In this document: piece by piece, positions 15,701 through 23,238 of the stretch | Layout: every line of letters starts with the position of its first letter | Position numbering within the stretch: the first letter of the stretch is position 1 | Origin: JARRQB01 sp965368585 | GTDB lineage: Bacteria; Pseudomonadota; Gammaproteobacteria; Chromatiales; Chromatiaceae | Length of the DNA: 27,997 bases | Assembly: GCA_965368585.1 (NCBI GenBank) | Contig: CBDUNM010000051.1 | Location: 1-27,997 of the forward strand | Direction of reading: 5' to 3' | Notes under the pieces: model-generated | Told to the model about the DNA's origin: nothing | Databases searched by the model: none | Seen by the model: the letters and a program-made list of their open reading frames with translations, nothing else | Made by a program: the position numbers and the translations under genes

Positions 15701-15868
15701 GTGATCGAGAGCAATATCAATCGCGAAAAGGGAAAGGACCATTATCAGGTGGCATCCGATGAGCAAAAGGAGGAAGTGATGTGCTGGAAAGACCCGAACA
15801 AGACCTGCAAGTGCGATCGTCCGCAGCAGGGCGTGTTCTGCGTGCGCTACCCGACGCCGACCGATTGA
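15701..15868 (+). CDS. Cys-rich microprotein between rquA and frd
   Basis: Two in-frame starts are possible. A GTG at 15701 with AGGAGA 8 bases upstream gives 55 residues; an ATG at 15779 with a near-perfect AAGGAGG (15767-15773) gives 29 residues. Both end MCWKDPNKTCKCDRPQQG then VFCVRYPTPTD, with cysteines at spacing C-x7-C-x-C-x8-C. Four cysteines in 29 residues suggest metal binding or disulfides; no signal peptide is present, so metal binding in the cytoplasm is more likely. It has no recognised family. It lies between the rhodoquinone enzyme and the fumarate reductase operon, on the opposite strand to both, with a promoter candidate and an FNR-like site upstream. Confidence 0.5.
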   Translation: MIESNINREKGKDHYQVASDEQKEEVMCWKDPNKTCKCDRPQQGVFCVRYPTPTD

Positions 15869-15922
15869 GTGGTCGCTATCGACGCAACCGGTCGGTGAGG
15901 TGCTGGTGGGGTCTTCGCAGGC

Positions 15923-15948
15923 TCCTGCCGGCAAATATGGCGGCAGGA
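15923..15948. terminator. Hairpin between the convergent small ORF and frdD
   Basis: TCCTGCCG (15923-15930) and CGGCAGGA (15941-15948) form an 8-bp stem with a 10-base loop, 18 bases beyond the frdD stop and 54 beyond the small ORF. No T-run follows, so it may only stabilise 3' ends. Confidence 0.35.
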
Positions 15949-15965
15949 AAGAGAGATCCCGGTAC

Positions 15966-16307
15966 TCAGATCTTCAACAGGTAGTGGATGCTCAGGAGCG
16001 TCCCCACGGCCGCGATACCGTACCCGGTAAGTGCAACCCAACGGTCCGCACGCAGACCCAGCCCGTGCATGGCGGTACGCATGCGGTGCGCCGCGTGCCA
16101 CAGCGAGAGCGAGATCACGAGAAGTAAAGCCAGCTTGCCCAGCCAGTTGTCGGCAAAGGCGAGCAGTTGATCGTAGTTCAATGCCGGCGGCATATGGCCA
16201 TGTCCGGCCATCAATGTGATCACCACCAGTGCGGGCATGGCGAAAGCGGCGACCGTGCCACCGGCGGCGAACAGACTCCAGAACGGTGCTTTGTTGGATT
16301 TGGCCAT
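15966..16307 (-). CDS. frdD: Fumarate reductase membrane subunit D
   Basis: A 113-residue membrane anchor (E. coli FrdD is 119). The ATG at 16307 comes 2 bases after the frdC stop; longer in-frame upstream sequence is only frdC antiframe. Features match FrdD: the FWSLFAAGG start, a first helix (~12-33), a LAFADNWLGKLALLLVISLSLWHAAHRMRTAMHGLG segment whose LW..xHRM..AMH.L pattern is diagnostic, and a third helix at the C-terminus. With FrdC it anchors FrdAB and forms the quinone site. It is the last gene of the operon. Confidence 0.9.
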   Translation of the reverse strand: MAKSNKAPFWSLFAAGGTVAAFAMPALVVITLMAGHGHMPPALNYDQLLAFADNWLGKLALLLVISLSLWHAAHRMRTAMHGLGLRADRWVALTGYGIAAVGTLLSIHYLLKI

Positions 16308-16309
16308 GG

Positions 16310-16702
16310 TCAGAACACCCCCGCCAAGTAGAAAACCAGCAATGAAAAAATAACCCAGGCGAGGTAATGGGCGCCCGATATCAGGCTTCCGGGTACGAAG
16401 CGCTCGCCGATCTGAATAGGCATGGCCTTGGGGGTCAACGCAAACCATGCCTGCGCATGGATGAAGACGACGACCAGCACCAACCATTGGAATACAAGGA
16501 CCAACGGACTGGACAGAAAGTCCAGGAAAGCCGCGTACGTCTCGCGCCCTTCCGCGAGCGATCGCAATCCCCACAACAGCAACAGGGCGTAGAGACCTAT
16601 AAAGAATGAGGTAATCTCATGGATCATGTGGACGGTGTCTTGTCTTCGCGACAGGTACCAGGTCGTCTTGGGTATTTCCCGTACGTAGGGTTTCGAACTC
16701 AT
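16310..16702 (-). CDS. frdC: Fumarate reductase membrane subunit C
   Basis: A 130-residue subunit, the same size as E. coli FrdC, with the SKPYVREIPKTTWYL start and three membrane helices (~29-48, ~65-85, ~108-128). Two residues important for quinol oxidation in E. coli FrdC appear at the same positions, Glu29 and His82 (in FIHAQAWFALTPKA). The ATG at 16702 overlaps the frdB stop by one base (TGATG); a GTG at 16705 is an alternative start. Absence of haem-ligand patterns of SdhC/D types supports a haem-free, E. coli-type anchor. The quinone is probably rhodoquinone given rquA nearby, though menaquinone cannot be excluded. Confidence 0.92.
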   Translation of the reverse strand: MSSKPYVREIPKTTWYLSRRQDTVHMIHEITSFFIGLYALLLLWGLRSLAEGRETYAAFLDFLSSPLVLVFQWLVLVVVFIHAQAWFALTPKAMPIQIGERFVPGSLISGAHYLAWVIFSLLVFYLAGVF

Positions 16703-17448
16703 CACTTTTTCCTCCCCAGTCCGAGGCGGTCCTTGTACCAGTTGACCGTGCTGGCGATCTTCATCTGCTGAATGGCGCTGGCCGGATCAACGTTTTTCGG
16801 GCAGACCGCGGAGCACGCGTCCGCGAACGAACAGTCCCAAACGCCCTCGTTGCTCGCCACCACGTCCTCGCGCTCATGCCGCCCCTGGTCGCGCGAATCC
16901 TGATTGTAGCGGTGTGCAAGAGCCAGGGCTGCCGGACCGATGAACTCGGGGATCAACCCATACTGGGGACAGGCGGCGTAGCAGCAAAGACAATTGATAC
17001 ATAGGGTGTACTGTTTGAATTTCTTCAGTTGCGCCGGCGTCTGGTGATGCGCGCCTTCCTCCAGCGGACGTTCCGTCTCGCGGATGATGTAGGGCTTGAC
17101 GCGGCTGAGCTTGTCCATGAAGTCATCCATCACCACCACGAGGTCGCGCTCGATTGGAAACTTCGCCAATGGCTCGATTCGTATCGTGCGCTCGGGCAGA
17201 TCCCGGATGAAGGTCTTGCACGCCAGGCCGGCTTGGCCGTCGATCATCATGCCGCAACTGCCGCAAACCGCCATATGGCACGACCAACGGAAGCTGAGCG
17301 TGCCGTCCATGTGATTCTTTACATGGTTGATCGCGTCCAGGACGACCCAGTCTTCCTCGCAGGGTACGGTGTAGGTCTGAAACCAGGGTTCCTTATCCGT
17401 TTCCGGGCGATAGCGGAGAATTTCGAGCTCAATGGTTTTATAGCTCAT
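16702..17448 (-). CDS. frdB: Fumarate reductase iron-sulfur subunit
   Basis: A 248-residue subunit that passes electrons from quinol to FrdA. The [2Fe-2S] ligands lie in SCHMAVCGSCG (Cys57, 62, 65) with a fourth in ACKTF (Cys77). The [4Fe-4S] and [3Fe-4S] ligands lie in LCINCLCCYAACP (~149-160) and DCSFADACSAVCPKNVDP (~205-222). PIERDLVV and EFIGPAALALAHRYNQDSRD are typical of FrdB. The ATG overlaps the frdA stop in an ATGA, so translation is coupled. Length and motifs are complete. Confidence 0.95.
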   Translation of the reverse strand: MSYKTIELEILRYRPETDKEPWFQTYTVPCEEDWVVLDAINHVKNHMDGTLSFRWSCHMAVCGSCGMMIDGQAGLACKTFIRDLPERTIRIEPLAKFPIERDLVVVMDDFMDKLSRVKPYIIRETERPLEEGAHHQTPAQLKKFKQYTLCINCLCCYAACPQYGLIPEFIGPAALALAHRYNQDSRDQGRHEREDVVASNEGVWDCSFADACSAVCPKNVDPASAIQQMKIASTVNWYKDRLGLGRKK

Positions 17449-19199
17449 TTCTGTTCTCCCCCGTAAACCCGTTCGCCCGGCGGCAAACGGGTAATGACGA
17501 CGTCGAGATAGTCGATACGCGGCGCGTTGTCACCGTCGTAGTGGGCCATCGAATGCTTCAGGTACATTTCGTCGTCGCGCGCGGTGAAGTCGAGCCGTTG
17601 GTGCGAGCCCCGCGATTCCTGGCGATGCAACGCTGAATGGGCCATCGCGTTCGCCGCTTCGAGCATGGAGCCTACTTCCAGGGTGTAGATGAGGTTGGTG
17701 TTGAACACGTTGCTCTTGTCCTCGAGGTGAACACGCGCGTATCGGCCGCGTAGCTCTGCCAGCTTGTCGCAGGTTTCCTTGAGCGAATCCTCGGACCGAT
17801 ATATTCCCGCGCCGGTTTCCATGGTGGTGTTCATCTCCGAGCGCAGCTGGGCGATGTTCTCATCGCCGGCGTCGCGGAGGAACAGGTCGCGCAGCCGCTG
17901 CTGCACCGCTTCGGCTTGCAGCCTTACCAAATCGTCGCGACCGCTGCTGTTTTGAGCAAGCGCATACTCGGCCGCATGCCGGCCGGCCCGTCCGCCGAAT
18001 ACCAAGAGTTCGGTCAGCGAATTGGAGCCCAGGCGGTTGGCGCCGTTGATGCTCACGCAGGCGCATTCGCCCGCGGCATAGAGGCCCGGCATGGGCGTCG
18101 CGCCGTCGATATCGGTATGAATGCCGCCCATCATATAATGAACCACCGGCCGGACGGGGACCAACTCGTGCACCGGGTCGGCGCCGACGTAGCTGCTCGC
18201 CAGATCACGCACGAACGGCAAGCGCTCGTTGATCTTTTTCTCGCCTAAATGCCGAATATCCAGATGGACCACGTCACCCCAGCGGGTGCTGATCGTGCGG
18301 CCCTTTTGCTGTTCGTGCCAGAAGGCCTGGCTGAGCCGGTCACGCGGTCCCAGCTCCATGGCCTTCTTGCGCGGCCATGGATCGGGTGGTCCCATGCCGT
18401 AGTCCTGCAGATAGCGATAGCCGTCTTTGTTGACCAGTATTCCTCCCTCGCCCCGGCAGCCCTCGGTCAGCAGAATTCCCGTGCCCGGCAAACCGGTCGG
18501 GTGATACTGCACGAACTCCATATCCTTCAGAGGCACGCCCGCGCGATAAGCCATTGCCATGCCGTCGGCGGTCTTGATGGCGCCGTTGGTCGTGAAGGGA
18601 AACATCCATCCCGCGCCCCCGGTGGCAATGACCACCGCCTTGGACCGAAACAGGTGCGCCAGACCGGTGCGCATTTCGATGGCGGTCAGGCCCTCGCAGC
18701 GTCCGTCCTCCACGATCAGGTCAGTCGTATAAAACTCGTCGAAACGCCTGATCCCAGGGTATTGAAGCGAGGTCTGAAACAACGTGTGCAGGATGTGGAA
18801 GCCGCTTTTGTCCGCAGCGTACCAGGTGCGCTCTATCTTCATGCCCCCGAAAGGCCGCACGGCGACGCGGCCATCCGGTTGCCGGCTCCAGGGACAACCC
18901 CAATGTTCGAGTTGGGTCAGCTCACGGGGCGCCTGCTCGACGAACAGGTCGACGGCGTCCTGATCGCACAACCAGTCGCCGCCCGACACCGTATCGTGGA
19001 AGTGATGGTCTAGTGAGTCTTCCGCCTGAATGACGCCCGCGGCGCCGCCCTCGGCCGCCACGGTGTGGCTGCGCATGGGATAGACCTTCGAAATCAAGGC
19101 TATCGTCAATTCTGGCCGGGTCCGGGCTATTTCAATTGCGGCCCTCAGGCCGGCGCCCCCGGCGCCGATGATTGCAACATCGAAATCTAATGTTTCCAT
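17445..19199 (-). CDS. frdA: Fumarate reductase flavoprotein subunit
   Basis: A 584-residue subunit (E. coli FrdA is 602). It begins with the FAD Rossmann motif IIGAGGAGLRAA and has RSHTVAAEGG with His45, the covalent FAD site at the same position as in E. coli. Active-site motifs follow: QYHPTGLPGTGILLTEGCRGEGG, GYRYLQDYGMGP, ELGPRDRLSQAFWHE, HLGEKKINERLPF, VRPVVHYMMGGIHTD (substrate His) and GANRLGSNSLTELLVFG. These favour fumarate reductase over succinate dehydrogenase. It reduces fumarate to succinate on the cytoplasmic face. It is the first gene of frdABCD; the ribosome site is weak (GGCGACGG region). Confidence 0.95.
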   Translation of the reverse strand: METLDFDVAIIGAGGAGLRAAIEIARTRPELTIALISKVYPMRSHTVAAEGGAAGVIQAEDSLDHHFHDTVSGGDWLCDQDAVDLFVEQAPRELTQLEHWGCPWSRQPDGRVAVRPFGGMKIERTWYAADKSGFHILHTLFQTSLQYPGIRRFDEFYTTDLIVEDGRCEGLTAIEMRTGLAHLFRSKAVVIATGGAGWMFPFTTNGAIKTADGMAMAYRAGVPLKDMEFVQYHPTGLPGTGILLTEGCRGEGGILVNKDGYRYLQDYGMGPPDPWPRKKAMELGPRDRLSQAFWHEQQKGRTISTRWGDVVHLDIRHLGEKKINERLPFVRDLASSYVGADPVHELVPVRPVVHYMMGGIHTDIDGATPMPGLYAAGECACVSINGANRLGSNSLTELLVFGGRAGRHAAEYALAQNSSGRDDLVRLQAEAVQQRLRDLFLRDAGDENIAQLRSEMNTTMETGAGIYRSEDSLKETCDKLAELRGRYARVHLEDKSNVFNTNLIYTLEVGSMLEAANAMAHSALHRQESRGSHQRLDFTARDDEMYLKHSMAHYDGDNAPRIDYLDVVITRLPPGERVYGGEQK

Positions 19200-19763
19200 C
19201 GCTAGATTACCGTCGCCACTGTTGTTGTCGAAACCATTGCGAAACCCAGTCTGCGGGTTTACCCGGACTTAAGTCGTATGTCAGCTTGGGTCATGATACT
19301 GCGAACAATAGTGTACCTGCATTTTCGCCGGTGACACGCGTTCGACAAAAGGCTATACCAAAAACGCCGCGCAAAACCTTGTCGTAGGGCAGCATAAACG
19401 AAGTATTTTCCGGTTGACGTCGATTTTTCGAATTCCTCCGCCGGTAGGGGGGCGGGTCGTCACCGAGCCTGGTCATGCGCCGTCGCAACGCGCCGCCGGG
19501 TCGGAAACGATGTCCCGGTGGGCGACGTCCGGAAAGCCGGACGGTTGATCGCGCGGCATGCTGCGCTTCGCGGGGCCGAGGTTCGTGACCAGTACCATAC
19601 GGCCATGGAAACGTCCGGCGCTACAGCGCCTGACCGACGCAGTCGGAGGCCACTCGCGCACGCCCCGAGATGGCCACGCCGTTGCGTTCGTGGTCAACCT
19701 TGTATCCCACCGGCGTCAGCGGGATCGATATCGAACCTCAGCGCATTGCGGAATGCGTGCGCA
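19200..19763. other. Intergenic region upstream of frdA
   Basis: This 564-bp gap should hold the frdABCD promoter, but I see no clear FNR box or -24/-12 element on the minus strand. Open frames at 19473-19697 (minus) and 19518-19859 (plus) have no recognised similarity or ribosome site and look accidental or decayed. Confidence 0.45.
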
Positions 19764-21374
19764 TCAATGAATCGTGTTCGAAGCGGCTTTGGAATGAGTC
19801 AACCATCGATGGGTGATGCCGCGCGCCATTGTCGTGCTGCGCAGCGATGTCTCCCGTGAGTGCTTGGGTTCCGCGTGCTGGACGATACCCGGAAACCGAT
19901 CCTGGATGCGTACCATATCCGCCACGAGTTCGTCGGTGGCCAACTGGATCGACAGGTGTTTCTCAAACTCGATGGTGACGAACGGTGGTGCCGTTCCCTG
20001 TTCGACCGATGCGTAAAGTCGATCCAGATGTTCACTCAGCGAATGCGTCACGGGGTGCCCGTTGACCGACAAGACCCGCAGCTGCAGCAGGTCCAGGCCG
20101 TATTCGGAATAACTCATCGCCTGGGTATCGGGTTCGATACTGGTGACCACGTACAGCTTTTCCCCCCGTGGCGCGTCATTGACCAGATCCCAGCGCCAAT
20201 TGCCAACGGTCTCGATTTGCTCAAGCAGTTCCCGGGTGACTTCGGTAATGACCAGTCCGCCGAGGTAACCCCATTCCAGTGGGTAGTCCGCGCCCTCGGT
20301 CGGCAACCAGATGCGGGGTAAGACGACCGGCTGCATGTCCAATTCAACCGTCGCTTCTACGCTGTTGCGTATCACCTGCAGTGCCAATTTCTGGCCGGGC
20401 AAAGCGGTGTTCACGACAAACCACCAGGGGACTTTGCCAATCACTGGGTGGTCGATTTCGCCATGATCGATCGCGTAACCGTCGATGGTTGTGACGATGT
20501 CCCAACGCCTGATACCGGCCGCCGCCGCCGGACTCGCGTCGAGCACGTGCGATATCACCAGTCCGGACTGTTCGGCACCGACGCCTAACGCCTTACGCGA
20601 TACTGGGTTAAGATTGTAAGCGACTACCCCCGGATCGGTTTTCTCGAACTTTCCTTTCTCGCGCATCACCGAAACGACCTGCTTGGCGGTGCTGAAGGGG
20701 ATCAACAGCCCGATGTTCTCGCCCGCCCCGTAACGCGCGCTGACGCCGATCACCCGGCCTTGCGGACTGATCGCGGGGCCACCGCTGTTACCCGGGTTGA
20801 CCGCCGCATCGGTTCGGATCAGCGTGACGTGGTCCAGGCGACGCTGATAGACATCGTGGCGCGGTTCCCAACTCGAAATAATGCCCTGTGTGGCGACCAG
20901 CTTTTCACTGTTGCCAAAACCGAGCACGGCGGTCTCGCCACCGGGTCGCGCTTCGTCCCAGTCTGCCCACGCCAGCGGTACGATGGTTCCGTTGACGCGT
21001 TGGAAGCGCCGGCTTTCGGCATCGCTCACGAATTCGAGCAGCGCCAGATCGAACCGCACACTCGATTGCGACGCCAGCCGCATGGAGAACTTTTCCTTGC
21101 TGTGGACGCCTTCCACCTTGATGGACCGCGCACCTTCGATGACGTGCTGATTGGTCACGAGGTGCCTACCGTCGATAAAAAACCCAGTACCCAGGCGTTG
21201 CGCCAGTTCACCTTGGCGATAGGGCTTCAGATGCTCCTTGGTCTCATGGACGACATAAACACGAACGATCCCCGCCGAGGCGTTTTCCTTGATGTCCTTC
21301 CAATCGGTGCCGGCCGCATCTGCCGGTAAGCTCACGGTAAGTGAAAACAAAAGACTGATTATCGTACTACGCAC
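19764..21374 (-). CDS. Secreted trypsin-like serine protease with PDZ domain (HtrA/Deg type)
   Basis: A 536-residue protein starting at a GTG with an AGAGAGG site ~10 bases upstream. Residues 1-21 form a signal peptide (ends ADA/AG), so it should act in the periplasm. The protease domain shows the triad: His77 in VTNQHVIEG, Asp109 in VRFDLALLEF, Ser197 in NPGNSGGPA. A PDZ-like segment follows (~275-340: GLVISHVLDASPAAAAGIRRWDIVTTIDG), then a long C-terminal half (~350-536) with a second possible PDZ-like part (LQLRVLSVNGHPV). The length exceeds typical DegP/DegQ (~450-475) and the C-terminal half is unfamiliar. It probably degrades or refolds damaged envelope proteins. It precedes frdA on the same strand but is 564 bp away, so it is separately transcribed. 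Confidence 0.85.
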   Translation of the reverse strand: MRSTIISLLFSLTVSLPADAAGTDWKDIKENASAGIVRVYVVHETKEHLKPYRQGELAQRLGTGFFIDGRHLVTNQHVIEGARSIKVEGVHSKEKFSMRLASQSSVRFDLALLEFVSDAESRRFQRVNGTIVPLAWADWDEARPGGETAVLGFGNSEKLVATQGIISSWEPRHDVYQRRLDHVTLIRTDAAVNPGNSGGPAISPQGRVIGVSARYGAGENIGLLIPFSTAKQVVSVMREKGKFEKTDPGVVAYNLNPVSRKALGVGAEQSGLVISHVLDASPAAAAGIRRWDIVTTIDGYAIDHGEIDHPVIGKVPWWFVVNTALPGQKLALQVIRNSVEATVELDMQPVVLPRIWLPTEGADYPLEWGYLGGLVITEVTRELLEQIETVGNWRWDLVNDAPRGEKLYVVTSIEPDTQAMSYSEYGLDLLQLRVLSVNGHPVTHSLSEHLDRLYASVEQGTAPPFVTIEFEKHLSIQLATDELVADMVRIQDRFPGIVQHAEPKHSRETSLRSTTMARGITHRWLTHSKAASNTIH

Positions 21375-21873
21375 CGCCTACTACCTCTCTCATCGAATTC
21401 CTCAGCGCGCGTTGTTCGTCCTGTATTTTGAACTGCACTAAACTGCTTTGGTTCGGATTCCGTAATTTTTCACCTAGAGCCGCAATTTTCGCGTTGCTGG
21501 GATACACCACAACGGCCGTCGCTGGATGATAAAAACCCTACTAGACAAAACATAAATCGTGCTTTGTATGGGTTTAACCAATTTTTCACGCAATGTACTC
21601 ACGGCAAGCGGTATAGATTGACTACTTGTTAACTTCGTTCGGATCGATGCTATCTACTATGAAGATCGGTATTGTCCGATCCGCCGTTAGTTCTTATTTC
21701 GGACCTAATGAAATATACTTTAGGTTCCGCAAACGGGCGGTATATACGGGGGCTGTAACAGACGCCGGATGATTCGGCTAGATGATGTACAGAGATCAGC
21801 CGGTGTGGGGTAAGTTTGGCGATTGGCAGTCGAACGCGGCGCACTCACCGCGCGCTAAACATCGTGGGTGCGA
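21375..21873. other. AT-rich intergenic region with small inverted repeats
   Basis: This 499-bp gap is clearly poorer in GC than its surroundings and has no gene. It contains GATCGG...CCGATC (21664-21681) and a CCTAA...TTAGG hairpin with a 13-base centre (21703-21725). It presumably holds the protease promoter on the minus strand; no specific promoter can be assigned. Confidence 0.5.
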
Positions 21874-23238
21874 TCAGCTGTCGGTCGGTTCTTCGCTGAG
21901 TTCGTAACGATTGATCATTCGATAGACGCTGCGTTCGCTCACGCCCAGTATCTCCGCGACCGCCGCGCGACGGCCCGAGTATTTTTGCAGCTGCAGGGAA
22001 AGATACTTGGCTTCGAGTTCCTCGAGTGTGGGATCGTGATCGAAGCAGAGGTTGACGACTGCATTGGGCTTGGTTTGCGTGGAGCCGAAGGCCAGATGTT
22101 CCGGGCGTATCTGAGGTTTGTCGCGAGAGAGAATGATCGCGCGCTCGACGACGTTCTTCAGTTCGCGAATGTTTCCCGGCCAGTCGTAAGCGACCAGCTT
22201 GCGTATCGCGGAAGGCGTCAATTGTTTATCGATACGGCGTGAGAAATCGTGGTTGCAGACAAAATGCTCGGCCAGTTGCGGGATGTCCTCACGCCGCTCC
22301 CGCAAAGGGGGTACGGTGATATCGAAGCCATTGAGCCGGTAAAAAAGGTCGGCACGAAATTCGCCGGTGGCGACCATGACCTCGAGGTTGCGATTGGTCG
22401 CGGCCACGACGCGTACGTTGGCGGCCAGATTCTTGGTGCCGCCGAGGCGGCGAAAAGTACCCGTCTCCAAGACGCGTAACAGCTTGGCCTGAATCGTGGA
22501 ATCGATTTCGCCGATCTCATCCAAGAACAAGGTACCGCCTCCCGCGCCCTCGATCAGCCCCTTCTTTTGTCGTTCTGCGCCGGTGAACGCGCCTTTCTCG
22601 TGGCCGAACAGCTCGGACTCGAACAGCTTTTCCTGCAGGGAGCAGCAGTCCACGGCTACGAAATTGCGTCGCGCCCGCGCGCTGCCATCGTGCAGCGCAC
22701 GGGCGACCAGTTCTTTGCCCGTGCCGCTTTCGCCATACACCAGCACCGTGATGTCGTCGTCGGCAACGGCTTCGATGAGGCGCAGAACATTGGCCAAGGC
22801 CTCGCTCTGCCCGACCAGCGCCTTCCCAATGGTGTCGCGCGCCCGCAGCTGACGCTTGCAAAACTGGTGGTCGTTGCGCAGCGCGGCATTTTCGAGTGTA
22901 CGTTCAACCGTCAACAGCAGTTCATCGGGACTGACCGGTTTGAGCAGGTAATCGACGGCCCCGTTCTTCATTGCCGCAACGGCATCGCGCACCGATCCGT
23001 AGGCCGTCAGCACCACGACCGGATAGGTGTCGACCAGATCGGGTAGCCGTTCCAGACTGTCGCCGTCGGGAAGTCGGGCATCGGTTACGATCAACGACGG
23101 CTCATTCTCGACCAGATACGCGTCCGCCGCGGCCCAGTTCACCACGCCGCGTACGTCGTAACCGCTGGCGCGCAACTGCTTCGTTACGAGCCGGTTCAAC
23201 AATTCGTCGTCTTCGATGACCAGAATCTTGGCTGTCAT
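21874..23238 (-). CDS. NtrC-family sigma-54-dependent response regulator
   Basis: A 454-residue regulator. Residues 1-120 form a receiver (VIEDDE acidic pocket, phospho-acceptor Asp53 in VTDARLPDGD, Lys100 in YLLKP). Residues ~140-370 form the AAA+ domain with Walker A GESGTGKE (169-176), the sigma-54-contacting loop GAFTGA (216-221), Walker B TLFLDEIGE and arginine-finger region FRADLFYRLNGF. The C-terminus is a Fis-type HTH (RRAAVAEILGVSERSVYRMINRYEL). It therefore activates sigma-54 promoters after phosphorylation. Its ATG overlaps the kinase stop (ATGA). Seven -24/-12-like sites in this window are candidate targets, above all the two at 25461 and 26965 next to it. Confidence 0.93.
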   Translation of the reverse strand: MTAKILVIEDDELLNRLVTKQLRASGYDVRGVVNWAAADAYLVENEPSLIVTDARLPDGDSLERLPDLVDTYPVVVLTAYGSVRDAVAAMKNGAVDYLLKPVSPDELLLTVERTLENAALRNDHQFCKRQLRARDTIGKALVGQSEALANVLRLIEAVADDDITVLVYGESGTGKELVARALHDGSARARRNFVAVDCCSLQEKLFESELFGHEKGAFTGAERQKKGLIEGAGGGTLFLDEIGEIDSTIQAKLLRVLETGTFRRLGGTKNLAANVRVVAATNRNLEVMVATGEFRADLFYRLNGFDITVPPLRERREDIPQLAEHFVCNHDFSRRIDKQLTPSAIRKLVAYDWPGNIRELKNVVERAIILSRDKPQIRPEHLAFGSTQTKPNAVVNLCFDHDPTLEELEAKYLSLQLQKYSGRRAAVAEILGVSERSVYRMINRYELSEEPTDS

